A DNA stretch of 64,000 nt from the NCBI RefSeq assembly GCF_040427915.1, contig NZ_JBETXJ010000002.1, forward strand, positions 310,001-374,000, written 5' to 3'. The DNA is from Gardnerella vaginalis. GTDB lineage: Bacteria; Actinomycetota; Actinomycetes; Actinomycetales; Bifidobacteriaceae. The translations under genes were made by a program, and so were the position numbers. Positions 27,477 through 37,654 of this stretch are shown here, piece after piece (the stretch's first letter is position 1; each line of letters starts with the position of its first letter). The notes under the pieces are model-generated. The model was given only the letters and a program-made list of their open reading frames with translations, searched no databases and had not been told where the DNA came from.

Positions 27477-28652
27477 TCAAAGCGCGCAGAAAAGCGCTTC
27501 AAAAACAAGCGTTGCGTTTCCATTGCCAGCAAGCCGCTTTTTAGCAACCGCAAGCGCGTCCAGGCATTTAAGCGCGCGCTCTGCTGTATTTTTTTTAGAA
27601 AGCTGCATAATTTCTGCTTTAAATTCTTGATTCACAAGTGGCGTTTGTAATTGCGCATTGTTTAGCACAACAAGCACATCTCTGTACACGCTGCAAATCG
27701 CATCTATTGCGCGGTTTAAAACGTCTCTGCTTACGCGAGTAACTTTGCGCTTAACATCGTCTTTTTTGCCAATCGCATTGTATGCGCTACGAATTTTAGG
27801 TGGGATTTTATCTGTTGGCTTAATACCATTTATGCGCAAAAACTCGCTTTGCTCAGCTTCAACAGACTTTTGCACTTCGTATTCTGCCTGGCTTTTAGCA
27901 TCTTCGATTAGCGTTTGTGCAAGCATAATAGCATCTATTGCGCTGCTAAGACGCAAAACGCCTGCAACAAGCTCTTCTCTTCTGCTTCTAGCACTCTCGC
28001 TTGTAGCGTAGAGCATTGCTAAATCAACGTTTCCTTGAGCTATGCGAGCCACGCTTGCCGCCGTTTTTGCATCAATGTGTGCGCTTTGTTGCACGTATTC
28101 TTGCACATCTTGGTCGCTTGGTTGAGCCAAATTCACTATTTGAGACCTAGAACGAATTGTTGGCAAAACATCTGCCGCGCTTGCCGCGCAAAGAATCCAT
28201 ATTGTGCGAGGTGCTGGCTCTTCGATTTCTTTTAGCAAAACGTTTGTTGTGCGCTCAAGCATGCGCCCAACGTCTTCGATTATTATGATTCGCCATGGTG
28301 CAACACTTGGCATTTGCTCGGATATTGATACGAGTTCTCGCACTTCGTCAATGCTAGTTGTGACTTTATTTGTGCTTAAAATGTTTACGTCTGGGCTTGT
28401 TCCAGCTAATACTTCACTTGCGATTTTATCTGTGTTTATTTGAGTGGCGGAGTTTTCGGCGGCGCGGTTGCTTGCGACTTTTGCGCTCGATTGCAATGCC
28501 GCTGCAAACGCTCTTGCCACTTTTGCACACCCGAATCCAGCAGATCCGCAAATAAGCCATGATTGCGCAATTTTGCTTGAATCGCCTTGCGCTACTTTTT
28601 TAAGGCGTTCAACAACTTGCGCTTGACCAACTACCGATTCCCAAACGTCCAT
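27477..28652 (-). CDS. holB: DNA polymerase III delta-prime subunit
   Basis: A 391-residue AAA+ clamp-loader subunit. The P-loop region reads CGSAGFGCAK, lacking the usual GK(S/T), as accepted for delta-prime, which does not hydrolyse ATP. The segment IIIEDVGRMLERTTNVLLKEIEEP is the Walker B/sensor region, of which NVLLKEIEEP is the familiar core. Last gene of a topA-tmk-holB run; it starts 12 bp after tmk with AAGGAC upstream. It matches the widespread tmk-holB pairing. The Zn-binding Cys cluster typical of gamma/tau and of many delta-prime proteins is absent. Confidence 0.9.
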   Translation of the reverse strand: MDVWESVVGQAQVVERLKKVAQGDSSKIAQSWLICGSAGFGCAKVARAFAAALQSSAKVASNRAAENSATQINTDKIASEVLAGTSPDVNILSTNKVTTSIDEVRELVSISEQMPSVAPWRIIIIEDVGRMLERTTNVLLKEIEEPAPRTIWILCAASAADVLPTIRSRSQIVNLAQPSDQDVQEYVQQSAHIDAKTAASVARIAQGNVDLAMLYATSESARSRREELVAGVLRLSSAIDAIMLAQTLIEDAKSQAEYEVQKSVEAEQSEFLRINGIKPTDKIPPKIRSAYNAIGKKDDVKRKVTRVSRDVLNRAIDAICSVYRDVLVVLNNAQLQTPLVNQEFKAEIMQLSKKNTAERALKCLDALAVAKKRLAGNGNATLVFEALFCAL

Positions 28653-28663
28653 TGCTAAAGTCC

Positions 28664-29374
28664 TTAATTTTCTGGCGATTCTGGGGCTTCTGGCGATTTT
28701 TTGTCACATATTCCAGCATTATCCATCAACTTGCACATGTCTTTAGCAATCAACTTAGATAAGTCGCAAGCTGGCAAAGTGGCGTCTAAAACGCAAAATC
28801 TTTGCGCATTTTGTTTAGCAAGATCTAAGAACGCTTCACGCGTGCGGCGCGCAAAATCAAGCCCTGCACTTTCCATGCGATCCGCTTGCCCGTGCAATCG
28901 CACAGCAGCATCTTTCTCGCTCATATCTAGCAAATACGTGCGATTTGGCCAAAGGCAATTAGACGCCCACTCGCTTAAATCGCGCACGTCTTGCATAGTG
29001 AGTTCACGCCCCCCAGACTGATACGCTAGCGATGAGTCAATGTAACGGTCCGTTATAACCACCGCACCGCGCCGCAAGGCTGGGATGATGATTTGCGCAG
29101 CATGTTGAGCGCGATCCGCAGCAAACAGAAGCGCCTCGGTGCGCGCAGAAATCGCTCCGCCGTGTAGAAGAATGTTGCGCAACTGTTCGCCCAACGGTGT
29201 TCCGCCAGGCTCTCTCGTAACAACAACCTCAAGTCCGCGTGCTTGCAAAAAATCACGCAAAGCCTCAACTTGCGTGGTTTTCCCAACGCCGTCTATACCT
29301 TCAAAAGATATAAAAAGACCCTTAAGACCTTTGTTTAAACCGCTAAGCCCGCTGTTTTTAAGACCTATAGCCAT
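28664..29374 (-). CDS. tmk: Thymidylate kinase
   Basis: A 236-residue kinase converting dTMP to dTDP. It has the P-loop [12 protein letters not shown], the DR(Y/F) motif in [12 protein letters not shown] and a LID region with Arg residues. The first 22 residues (Gly/Leu/Lys-rich) before the core strand, and a tail [12 protein letters not shown], are extra to the usual 210 residues. It lies between topA and holB with short gaps, so replication-related genes are co-transcribed. Confidence 0.93.
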   Translation of the reverse strand: MAIGLKNSGLSGLNKGLKGLFISFEGIDGVGKTTQVEALRDFLQARGLEVVVTREPGGTPLGEQLRNILLHGGAISARTEALLFAADRAQHAAQIIIPALRRGAVVITDRYIDSSLAYQSGGRELTMQDVRDLSEWASNCLWPNRTYLLDMSEKDAAVRLHGQADRMESAGLDFARRTREAFLDLAKQNAQRFCVLDATLPACDLSKLIAKDMCKLMDNAGICDKKSPEAPESPEN

Positions 29375-29395
29375 TTTTACATACCTCTACCAGGT

Positions 29396-32248
29396 TTACT
29401 CGCCTTTAGACGTGGACTTTTTTGCTGTGCTCTTTTTTGCAGCAGGCTTTTTAGCGGCCGTTTTCTTAGCGGCCGTCTTCTTTGTTGCCGTCTTCTTTGC
29501 AGCAGTTCTCTTGCGCTTTACAGGCCCTGCCGCACGCTTTTGCGCCAAAAGCTCAAACGCCACTTGCGGCTCAATCGACTCAGGCGTGTACTGCTTTGGA
29601 AGCGTGCGATTCGTAACGCCGTCTGTAATATAAGCTCCGTAGAAGCCGTCTTTAATTACCACTGCTTTGCCGCTTTCTGGATCTTCTCCAAGCTCCCTAA
29701 GCGGCGGTTTTGCGGCTCCGCGAGTGCGCTTTGCATACTTCGGTTGAGCAAAAAGCTCCTTGGCTTCGTCTAAAGTCACACTAAAAATCGCGTCTTCGCT
29801 TGCAAGCGAACGATTGTCTGGCTTGGCATCCACAGCCGAATCGCCAGCATCCGCGCGCTCGTAAGTCTTAGTCAAATAAGGTCCATATCGACCATTATTC
29901 GCCTCAATCTTCGCGCGCTTTACTTCGCCTTGCTCATCAACTTCTTCCACAATGCCAACCAATCGAGGCAAATTCAAAAGTCGCAAAGCATCTTGCAAAG
30001 TTATTGTTGCAGGGTCCATTGTTTTAAACAAAGACGCCATTTTTGGCTTAGCTTTAGCAGACTTTTTAGATTTTGCAGAAGACTTTGCGCCAGTTTTAGC
30101 AGAATCGTCGGCTGCTTGCGACCCATCCTCATCCGAGGCTTCAACAAGAGCAACGTACGCTCCAAAACGCCCGTTCCTAACTTCTACACTGCCTCCAGTT
30201 TGCGGATCCGTACCCAAAACGCGCGGACCGTCAGAGTTGTTCTCAATCAAATCTCGTGCAACTTGCTCAGTCAACTCGTCTGGAGCCAAAGTGCTTGGAA
30301 TCGAAGCTCTGCGCGCATTGCCCTCTTCGTCTAGATTCTTCGTATCTTCCAAATACGGGCCGTATCTTCCTACGCGCACGTGCAATCCGCCGCCAATATC
30401 AATCGTGTTGATTTCTCGAGCGTCAATCTCGCCAAGCTGATCAACTTGTTTTTGCAAACCTTCATGCATTGCAAAGTCGCCAGCAACCGCCCCGTTATCT
30501 CCAAAGTAAAACTTGTAAAGCCAATCTTTACCAGCTTCCTCGCCATGTGCGATGCGGTCCAAACCATTTTCCATGTCCGCCGTAAACGCATAGTCAACGT
30601 AAGTTGGGAAATTAGATTCCAAAAGCTTAATAACAGCAAAAGCAAGCCAGCTTGGAATCAACGCGCGCCCACGCTCATACACGTATCCGCGGTCAATAAT
30701 CGTGGAAATAATGCTAGCGTAAGTAGACGGCCTACCAATCTCCTTAGCTTCCAGCGTTTTAACTAAAGACGCTTCCGTGTAGCGAGCTGGCGGCTGAGTT
30801 TCATGACCATCCGCGCTAACTTGCAAAGCTTTAAGAACATCGCCATTAGCCATAGGCGGCAAAGCCTTAGACTGCTCGTCCTCGCTAAATCCGCCAAACA
30901 CCTTCATAAATCCAGCAAACTCAATCACGGTTCCAGAAGCTTGGAAATTAGCAGTTCCAAAGCTGCCAGCCGAAGCATCTAGCTTAACTGTAGCTGTAAA
31001 ACCAGTAGCATCCGCCATTTGAGATGCAAGAGTGCGCTGCCAAATAAGCGTGTAAAGTTTAAGCTGATCGGCAGGGAGAGCGCCAGCCAAATCCGCAGGA
31101 TTTCTAAACGTAGATCCAGCAGGACGAATACACTCGTGCGCTTCCTGAGCGCCTGCAGAAGTCGTAGCATACTGTTTTGGAGAATCCGCTAAATACTCGT
31201 CTCCAAAACTAGACTTAACGCAATCTCGCGCCGCAAAAATCGCTTCTTTAGAAAGTGTTACAGAATCAGTACGCATGTAGGTTATGTAACCGTTCTCGTA
31301 CAAAGATTGAGCCGCGCGCATAGTTTGGCGAGAGCTCATCGACAAGCGGTTTCCAGCAGTTTGTTGAAGAGTAGAAGTTGTAAACGGAGGCAATGGGCGG
31401 CGGCGATACGGCTTAGTGTCCATTGAGCTCACAACAAAATCAGCCGCGCCAAGACTCTGTGCAATCGCACAAGCATCTGCCTCATTCAAATAGTGCGCTA
31501 AAGCAGATTCGCCCTTAGTTTTTTGAAGCTCGCCAAGCGAATTAAAATCTTTAGAAGCAGCCAAACGCTCTCCATTTAGAGCCGTCATTCGCGCCTGAAA
31601 ATCAACGCCATTTGCGCTCAAATCCGCGCAAACATCCCAATAGCTCGCCTTTTTAAACGACATCCGCTCGCGCTCGCGCTCAACAATCAAACGCGTTGCA
31701 ACAGATTGCACTCGCCCAGCAGAAAGACCCGGCCCAACTTTACGCCACAAAACTGGCGAAAGCTCGTAGCCGTACAATCTATCCAACACGCGGCGTGTTT
31801 CTTGAGCATCAACCATATGGTCATCAACGTTTCGCGTGTTAGCAAGCGAAGCTTGAATCGCATCTTTTGTAATCTCGTGAAACACCATGCGCTTTACTGG
31901 CACTTTTGGCTTAAGTGCTTGCACAAGATGCCACGCAATCGCTTCTCCTTCGCGGTCCTCATCAGTTGCGAGGAACAATTCGCCCGACTTTGCGAGCGCA
32001 GCCTTTAAATCCGAAACTGTTTTCTTTTTATCCGCGCCAACAACATAGTATGGCTCAAAACCATTGTTTACATCTACGCCAAACTTGCCAAATTCTGCCT
32101 TTTTAGCAGCTGGCACCTGACTTGGCTGTGCTAAATCACGAATGTGGCCAACGGATGCCATAACAGTGTATCCGTTTCCAAGATATCCGCCTATTTTACG
32201 CGCTTTAGTGGGAGACTCCACAATGACAAGCTTGTTCTGCTCTGTCAT
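29396..32248 (-). CDS. topA: DNA topoisomerase I (type IA)
   Basis: A 950-residue enzyme that relaxes negative supercoils. The Toprim start is VIVESPTKARKIGGYLG with acidic triad later in ATDEDREGEAIAWHL; the catalytic Tyr is in GYITYMRTDSVTLS. In place of the Cys4 zinc fingers of E. coli TopA there are several actinobacterial C-terminal repeats (GGSVEVRNGRFGAYV, NNGRYGPYLTK, KDGFYGAYITDG) and a final Lys/Ala-rich tail (AKKTAAKK repeats) like that of mycobacterial TopA, which binds DNA. The ATG at 32248 has AAAGGAG upstream; the frame remains open 12 codons further. Confidence 0.95.
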   Translation of the reverse strand: MTEQNKLVIVESPTKARKIGGYLGNGYTVMASVGHIRDLAQPSQVPAAKKAEFGKFGVDVNNGFEPYYVVGADKKKTVSDLKAALAKSGELFLATDEDREGEAIAWHLVQALKPKVPVKRMVFHEITKDAIQASLANTRNVDDHMVDAQETRRVLDRLYGYELSPVLWRKVGPGLSAGRVQSVATRLIVERERERMSFKKASYWDVCADLSANGVDFQARMTALNGERLAASKDFNSLGELQKTKGESALAHYLNEADACAIAQSLGAADFVVSSMDTKPYRRRPLPPFTTSTLQQTAGNRLSMSSRQTMRAAQSLYENGYITYMRTDSVTLSKEAIFAARDCVKSSFGDEYLADSPKQYATTSAGAQEAHECIRPAGSTFRNPADLAGALPADQLKLYTLIWQRTLASQMADATGFTATVKLDASAGSFGTANFQASGTVIEFAGFMKVFGGFSEDEQSKALPPMANGDVLKALQVSADGHETQPPARYTEASLVKTLEAKEIGRPSTYASIISTIIDRGYVYERGRALIPSWLAFAVIKLLESNFPTYVDYAFTADMENGLDRIAHGEEAGKDWLYKFYFGDNGAVAGDFAMHEGLQKQVDQLGEIDAREINTIDIGGGLHVRVGRYGPYLEDTKNLDEEGNARRASIPSTLAPDELTEQVARDLIENNSDGPRVLGTDPQTGGSVEVRNGRFGAYVALVEASDEDGSQAADDSAKTGAKSSAKSKKSAKAKPKMASLFKTMDPATITLQDALRLLNLPRLVGIVEEVDEQGEVKRAKIEANNGRYGPYLTKTYERADAGDSAVDAKPDNRSLASEDAIFSVTLDEAKELFAQPKYAKRTRGAAKPPLRELGEDPESGKAVVIKDGFYGAYITDGVTNRTLPKQYTPESIEPQVAFELLAQKRAAGPVKRKRTAAKKTATKKTAAKKTAAKKPAAKKSTAKKSTSKGE

Positions 32249-32418
32249 ACGCTCTCCTTTCGTACAGATGCATTTTGTATGCATATTCCGCGCTTTTACT
32301 ACTCAATCCACGCAAACTCTAACGCAATACGCGTTTCATATTCAACAAAATCAACAAAATCAAACTTTGCGAAATATCAGCATATACTCCTATATATACC
32401 ACTTTACTTATTTTTTAT

Positions 32419-33555
32419 TCAATTAGACGATAATCTTAACAATAAATCGTCCTCATCTTGACGTTTTGGAACTTCGCTTTTTGAAGGAGGAGTAGGCGGA
32501 GCACCAACTAATCCGAGCCTACTTAAAGGAGCTGCACTGGATTGTCTAAGAACCATCAAAACGCCGAAAGTCAAGCTACACACTCCTGCTACAGCCCAAT
32601 ATGAGGAAGAGTGCGCTACTCCTATAGCCCATTTTGCACCTAAATCTATTCCTGGCATAATCTGGTAAATCATGTACGAACAGTAAGTTAGGCAGATTAT
32701 TCCCATTGTGATCATTGCGCTTCCAACGATTTGCACGCTTATAGATGATCTTCTTGAACCTGGCACGTCCATTCCAGATGATCTTGTAAAAATCAACACT
32801 GTTGACGTTACAGCACCAACTATGAGCACGGATATCATAACGTCTGCCGGCCTGTGCCATCTGCCTCCCAAAAGAGCTATGGCAAGCAGAAATGTGATTA
32901 TTGCTGAGCCAAATGCAACCCATGCTCTAAAAGCGCGACTTACAGCGCAAACAAGCAGCGCGCACGCAGCCGCCATTAGCAGCATGTGACCAGACGGAGC
33001 GGAATTTTTTGCAAGCGTTGCTACATTTACTAGGATCGGACGCGGAAGCACACGTTTTAGAGGCTCTGCAGCTAGAGATAAAACTAGTATTACAGCGCAT
33101 TGCGCAATCAGCCACCAGCGTTTTCTTATGATTGATATTATTACTGCCGCAGCGCAAATCAAGGCAGATAAGACTATAACGAGTATGGAACTTCTAAGCG
33201 GAGTTAGTACAACAGACAGCCACGACGGAATGGCACTATATCCAAAAGTACTAATCACCATTTCTTCATACGACTGACCTATTGCGGTTCTAACGGCTAG
33301 AATCCACATGATTGATGCAAAATATGCAAAAAGAACAGCACACAGCGCACACAAAGCTATTGTTGATATTCTAGGACGATTCATCAGCGGATCTAGCTTA
33401 GAAATATCTTGATTAGCCTCGCTGCTTTGAGAATTTTGACTATTTTTGATATTTTCACCAATGCCGCTAATTTGGCTATTATCACTGTCGTCGCTGCCAT
33501 CGCTAATCTTGCTGCCTTCAAATAGACTCATACCAAGCATTTTATCAAACAACAC
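32419..33555 (-). CDS. PAP2-family membrane phosphatase
   Basis: A protein of about 378 residues with a polar Ser/Asn/Asp-rich N-terminus of 55 residues and at least six membrane helices. The three-part phosphatase signature is present: KRVLPRP, then SAPSGH, then GGRWHRPADV. Such proteins dephosphorylate lipid phosphates such as undecaprenyl pyrophosphate or phosphatidate at the membrane. The start is uncertain: the frame opens with a GTG at 33555, while ATG codons lie at 33540 and 33531 with poorly placed ribosome-binding sites. Substrate unknown. Confidence 0.85.
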   Translation of the reverse strand: MLFDKMLGMSLFEGSKISDGSDDSDNSQISGIGENIKNSQNSQSSEANQDISKLDPLMNRPRISTIALCALCAVLFAYFASIMWILAVRTAIGQSYEEMVISTFGYSAIPSWLSVVLTPLRSSILVIVLSALICAAAVIISIIRKRWWLIAQCAVILVLSLAAEPLKRVLPRPILVNVATLAKNSAPSGHMLLMAAACALLVCAVSRAFRAWVAFGSAIITFLLAIALLGGRWHRPADVMISVLIVGAVTSTVLIFTRSSGMDVPGSRRSSISVQIVGSAMITMGIICLTYCSYMIYQIMPGIDLGAKWAIGVAHSSSYWAVAGVCSLTFGVLMVLRQSSAAPLSRLGLVGAPPTPPSKSEVPKRQDEDDLLLRLSSN

Positions 33556-33612
33556 TCCATGCGCGACGACCTGCCTTCGAGCTTAGAGCGTAGCGCGAGA
33601 AGGCAATTCGGA

Positions 33613-33700
33613 GCGCTGAGCTTGCTTAAGGTTGAAAGCACAGTGTGCTTTCAACGCAAGCGAAGACGTTCGCGCGCTTAGACCGCGCGAACGATGTGAC
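33613..33700 (+). repeat. 58-bp exact repeat (inverted relative to 55700-55781) with palindromic core
   Basis: From AGCGCTGAGC near 33615 to GAAGACGT near 33672 this matches base for base the reverse complement of the region covering the 3' end of the GH31 gene. Its core GTTGAAAGCAC/GTGCTTTCAAC is a perfect palindrome, and a second GC-rich hairpin (TTCGCGCG/CGCGCGAA) follows. It lies between the SRP RNA gene and the PAP2 gene. Confidence 0.75.
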
Positions 33701-33704
33701 GGGT

Positions 33705-33745
33705 TTTGTACCAAATTTGACCTAAATCACGTACAAAAAGCGGAA
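33705..33745. repeat. TTTGTACC palindrome, copy 2
   Basis: TTTTGTACCAAATTTGACC followed by CACGTACAAA, then AGCGGAAG, closely matches the core at 27068-27110. It lies immediately downstream of the SRP RNA gene (minus strand) and may help to end that transcript. Confidence 0.7.
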
Positions 33746-33770
33746 GATTTTTCAAAGATATTACAGAAAA

Positions 33771-33855
33771 CCCCCGCGCACCCACCAGAGGCCACTTACC
33801 CTTGCTGCATTCCTGCCCTGGGGGGATTGGGTGACGTAGTGCCACGCGGAGGCTC
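33771..33855 (-). ncRNA. ffs: Signal recognition particle RNA, small bacterial (4.5S) type
   Basis: On the minus strand the ends CCTCCGCG and GCGCGGGGG pair to close a long hairpin whose apical part contains GGGCAGGAATGCAGCAAGGG, the conserved SRP loop with GGAA tetraloop and adjoining internal loop that bind Ffh. A TATTAT box at 33864-33859 lies about 6 bases before the RNA start. The length of about 85 bases fits the small SRP RNA without an Alu domain. It directs nascent membrane and secreted proteins to the Sec channel. Recognition is from sequence and fold; the exact ends are estimates. Confidence 0.88.
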
Positions 33856-33925
33856 TACCTATAATACACGATTTTGGCTACAAGTCGAGCGCAAGTCGCA
33901 AGCTTCCGCACCATTAGACGCATTG

Positions 33926-35068
33926 CTAGGCGCGCCACACGCTTTTACCATGTTCTTTTGCAGCCTCAACATCTGCATTAAGCTGCGACTCATCTGCCTC
34001 AACATCTCCAGCAATATAGCGCTCAACGAGTTCGCGCGCCTCGCTATCTTCATGCTGAACAGCTGGCGACTTCATAAAGTAGGAGCTAGGAGCCAAAATC
34101 GGCCCCGAAAGCTTGCGATCCAGCGCAATCTTCGCTGCGCGCACAGCGTCGATAACAATACCTGCAGAATTAGGCGAATCCCACACTTCGAGCTTGTACT
34201 CCAAGCTAAGCGGAACATCTCCAAAAGTGGTGCCCTCTAAGCGCACAAACGCAAACTTGCGATCGTCAAGCCAAGCAACATAATCCGAAGGACCAATGTG
34301 CACGTTGTGATCATCCATATCGTGCGGAACAATCGAAGTAACCGCGCGCGTCTTAGAAATCTTCTTCGACTCAAGCCTAGAGCGCTGCAACATGTTCATA
34401 AAGTCCATGTTTCCGCCAACGTTCAACTGGTAAGTGCGATCCAAACGCACTCCTCTGTCCTCAAAAAGTCGCGCCATAACGCGGTGCGTAATCGTAGCTC
34501 CAACCTGGCTTTTAATATCGTCGCCAATAATCGGAACGCCTGCGTCACGGAACTTTTGCGCCCAAACTGGGTCGGAAGCAATAAAAACAGGAAGGCAATT
34601 TACAAACGCGCATCCAGCTTCCATAGCCGCCGTAGCATAAGCCTTGTCTGCCTGCTCGGAGCCTACTGGCAAGTAAGACACAAGCACGTCTACATGCAAA
34701 TCGCGCAAAACCGCTGCAACATCCACAGGTTCTTCTTCGGATTCGTCAATCATCTGCTTATAATAGTCGCCCAAACCATCGTAAGTAGGTCCACGCTGCA
34801 CTTTAACACCGAGATTAGGCACGTTTGCAAAGCGAATCGTGTTGTTTTGCGAAGCATAAATCGCCTCGCTTAAATCATGACCCACTTTTAAAGCGTCAAC
34901 GTCAAAAGCTGCTACAAACTCAATATCTCGCACGCGATATTGCCCAAAAACAGCATGCATTAATCCTGGAATTTTATCGCCATCATTGGCATTTTTGTAG
35001 TATTCAACGCCTTGAACCAACGACGAAGCACAATTGCCAACACCGGCAATGGCAACGCGGATACTCAT
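33926..35068 (-). CDS. ino1: Inositol-3-phosphate synthase (actinobacterial type)
   Basis: A 380-residue NAD-dependent enzyme converting glucose 6-phosphate to inositol 1-phosphate. The Rossmann fold begins [20 protein letters not shown], followed by [19 protein letters not shown] strand ends; [23 protein letters not shown] and [19 protein letters not shown] are characteristic of this short archaeal/actinobacterial form. AAGGAG lies just before the ATG at 35068. Single gene; the SRP RNA gene lies downstream in the same orientation. Confidence 0.93.
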   Translation of the reverse strand: MSIRVAIAGVGNCASSLVQGVEYYKNANDGDKIPGLMHAVFGQYRVRDIEFVAAFDVDALKVGHDLSEAIYASQNNTIRFANVPNLGVKVQRGPTYDGLGDYYKQMIDESEEEPVDVAAVLRDLHVDVLVSYLPVGSEQADKAYATAAMEAGCAFVNCLPVFIASDPVWAQKFRDAGVPIIGDDIKSQVGATITHRVMARLFEDRGVRLDRTYQLNVGGNMDFMNMLQRSRLESKKISKTRAVTSIVPHDMDDHNVHIGPSDYVAWLDDRKFAFVRLEGTTFGDVPLSLEYKLEVWDSPNSAGIVIDAVRAAKIALDRKLSGPILAPSSYFMKSPAVQHEDSEARELVERYIAGDVEADESQLNADVEAAKEHGKSVWRA

Positions 35069-35202
35069 ATAAACTCCTTGCCCAAAAACAACAGCATATA
35101 ATCATGCTGCACTAACACACTTTTATAATACTAGCTTTTACAAATATTACACATGATATTACATATGATTAAAATTCCTCGCCAAGCGCTAACTTGGATT
35201 AT

Positions 35203-37554
35203 ATGGTTGCAAATAGTAATGGACAAAATTCGCACTCTTCTAATACAGGACGCACTGTAAGAAGCGCGACTTCTGCAGAGGAAAGACGACGCGCAAACGC
35301 CAGAACTGGAACAGCCAGACCAAGCGCAACAAGGCAGAGGCGTCAAGGAAGAAGACACAAAAGAATCCGCGACACGTGGCGAACAAAACATCCAATCCTA
35401 TTTTGGGCATTAATCATAATTTTTACGCCAATAATCCTTGGCACACTCGTATTTGCGGTTATGTATGTGAACACCGACATTCCGCAGCCAGATAAGATTG
35501 CAATGGCAGACAAAACCAAGGTGTACTACGCAGACGGAAAAACAGAAATCGGTAGTTTTGCGGAACAAAATCGAGAAATCATAAGTTGCTCTGCGCTAAA
35601 ACCATATGTTGGCAACGCGATAGTCGCAAGCGAAAACAGATCGTTCTACAAAGACGGTGGAATTGATTTTAAAGGAATTGGACGCGCAATAATTCACAAC
35701 GTAACTTCTAAAGGACGCTGGGGCGGGTCCACAATAACACAACAGTATGCAGAACGCTACTATCTTGGTGAAACAAAAACGTATTTAGGCAAGCTTCATG
35801 AGGCGATTCTAGCTCTAAAAATCGCGCAAACACAAGATAAAAACACTGTGCTATGTAACTATATGAACACTATTTATCTTGGTCGCGGAGCGTATGGAAT
35901 TCAGGCGGCAGCAAAAGCGTACTTTGGTGTAGAAGCAAAGGATCTTACACTATCTCAAGCAGCAATGCTGGCTGGAATAATCCCTGCACCAAGCAGCTGG
36001 GATCCTGCAATCATGCCTAAAGAAGCGAATATGCGATTCAAGCGCGTTCTTAGGATTATGCGTAAAGACAAGTACATTACTGACGCAGAATATAAAAGCG
36101 CTAAAATGCCACAAACCATTAATCAGACTAAGCAAAACGTTTATTCAGGACCTCAAGGTTATTTGCTTCACATGGTTCGCAGCGAGCTTACTCAAAGCGG
36201 AGCTTTTACAAAGGAAGACCTTGATACTGGCGGATATCGTATTGTTACAACAATCGACAAAGCTAAGCAGGATTTAATGTTTAGTGTGGCAAGCCCTGCT
36301 ATGGGTGGTCGCGGAATCACTCCAGCTGGGTTGCAAGTAGGTGGAATGAGTGTAAATCCTAAAGACGGGTCAATCATATCCGTTTATGCTGGAGATGACT
36401 ATCTTTCTAAACCGCTTAATAATGCTACTCAAGCCCTTTATGAGCCTGGAAGTACCATGAAGCCATTCGCTTTAATCGGTGCTATTCAAGCTGGAACAAG
36501 TCTTAATACGCTGTTTAATGGAAATTCTAACCTAAAGTTTGAAGGCATAGATAAGCCTGTTAACAACTATGCAAACACTAATTGGGGAACAATCAACCTT
36601 TATAAAGCAACAGCAAACTCTGTGAACACGCCGTTTATGTCTTTGCAGCAAAAGCTTGGGCGTAGGGCTGTGGCTCATACTGCTGTTACGGCTGGCTTGG
36701 ATCCTAAGAGGATTAATGGCGAAAATCCGTTCACAGTGTTGGGTAACGACCCTGTGCATGTTAGCGAAATTGCGCGAGCCTATTCTACGATAGCAAGTCA
36801 GGGACGTAGACCAGATATTCATATTGTTGCTAGCGTTAAGAATCCAGATGGTAAAGAATTTTATAGAGCTCCAACATCTGGACGACAAGTGTTTTCTCCA
36901 GCAGACATGGCTCTTACCACTAAAGCTCTGCAAGGCGTTGTGCAATATGGTACTTCTACGGAAGCTAGGGGTGTTGGCAAACCTATAGCTGGAAAGTCTG
37001 GTACTGCAAACGATGAGACTGCATGCAGCTTTGTTGGTTTTACTCCTAGTGTTGTAACCGTGTTTGCTATATGGTATCCGAATGCGCAGGGAAATCCTCA
37101 GCCTGTTCCGTCTTTCCGCGGTTATCCAGGCGGTGTTGGGTATTCTGCGCACTTGTTTACAAAGTATATGCGTCACGCGCTTACTGGAATGCCTACCGAG
37201 AAGTTCCCAGAAGCTAAGGATAACGGCAAAATTGGTGGTGAAGATGGCAAGTGGGGACTTGGCGGCAATAGGCATACTTCGGAATACGACTACTCGGATA
37301 GAGCTTCTGACGATAAAGAGCCTTATAAGGAAAATAAGGATAAAGTAGATAGGACAGAAAATAAGCCTTCAGATTCTGCAGGCGCGGCTGCTGGCGACTC
37401 TTCACGCGCGTCCGAAGGATCTTATGGATCTGGGCTTGGTTCGGGAGAGTCTGGTCAGTCTGAACGCGATTCGTCTGGAGCATCTGGCTCGGCAGGGTCG
37501 CAATATGGATACTCTGGATCAGAGACTCAAGAAGGCGCTGCTGGCGGCGATTAA
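35203..37554 (+). CDS. Class A penicillin-binding protein (glycosyltransferase/transpeptidase)
   Basis: About 783 residues. A basic Ser/Arg-rich cytoplasmic leader is followed by a single membrane helix (about residues 68-90). The GT51 domain shows ASENRSFYKDGGIDFKG and GGSTITQQYAERYY, the catalytic Glu lying in the former. The transpeptidase domain has the SxxK motif in EPGSTMKPF, SxN in ANSVNTPF and K(T/S)G in AGKSGTAND. It ends in a Gly/Ser-rich low-complexity tail. It polymerises and cross-links peptidoglycan outside the membrane. The ATG at 35203 is preferred over a TTG at 35194. Low-complexity tail length probably varies between strains. Confidence 0.92.
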   Translation: MVANSNGQNSHSSNTGRTVRSATSAEERRRANARTGTARPSATRQRRQGRRHKRIRDTWRTKHPILFWALIIIFTPIILGTLVFAVMYVNTDIPQPDKIAMADKTKVYYADGKTEIGSFAEQNREIISCSALKPYVGNAIVASENRSFYKDGGIDFKGIGRAIIHNVTSKGRWGGSTITQQYAERYYLGETKTYLGKLHEAILALKIAQTQDKNTVLCNYMNTIYLGRGAYGIQAAAKAYFGVEAKDLTLSQAAMLAGIIPAPSSWDPAIMPKEANMRFKRVLRIMRKDKYITDAEYKSAKMPQTINQTKQNVYSGPQGYLLHMVRSELTQSGAFTKEDLDTGGYRIVTTIDKAKQDLMFSVASPAMGGRGITPAGLQVGGMSVNPKDGSIISVYAGDDYLSKPLNNATQALYEPGSTMKPFALIGAIQAGTSLNTLFNGNSNLKFEGIDKPVNNYANTNWGTINLYKATANSVNTPFMSLQQKLGRRAVAHTAVTAGLDPKRINGENPFTVLGNDPVHVSEIARAYSTIASQGRRPDIHIVASVKNPDGKEFYRAPTSGRQVFSPADMALTTKALQGVVQYGTSTEARGVGKPIAGKSGTANDETACSFVGFTPSVVTVFAIWYPNAQGNPQPVPSFRGYPGGVGYSAHLFTKYMRHALTGMPTEKFPEAKDNGKIGGEDGKWGLGGNRHTSEYDYSDRASDDKEPYKENKDKVDRTENKPSDSAGAAAGDSSRASEGSYGSGLGSGESGQSERDSSGASGSAGSQYGYSGSETQEGAAGGD

Positions 37555-37570
37555 TCTATATTTCCCCGAG

Positions 37571-37603
37571 TTTGTACGTGAATCGGGTCGAATTTGGTAC
37601 AAA
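37571..37603. repeat. TTTGTACC palindrome, copy 3 (inverted)
   Basis: TTTGTACGTGAATC followed by GAATTTGGTACAAA is the reverse complement of the core found at 27068 and 33705, with four or five differences. It lies 17 bp after the penicillin-binding-protein stop codon. Confidence 0.7.
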
Positions 37604-37654
37604 AAGCGTCGATTGGTTCGCGCGTTACAAGATTACGTAGGTTGCGCCAAGTAG

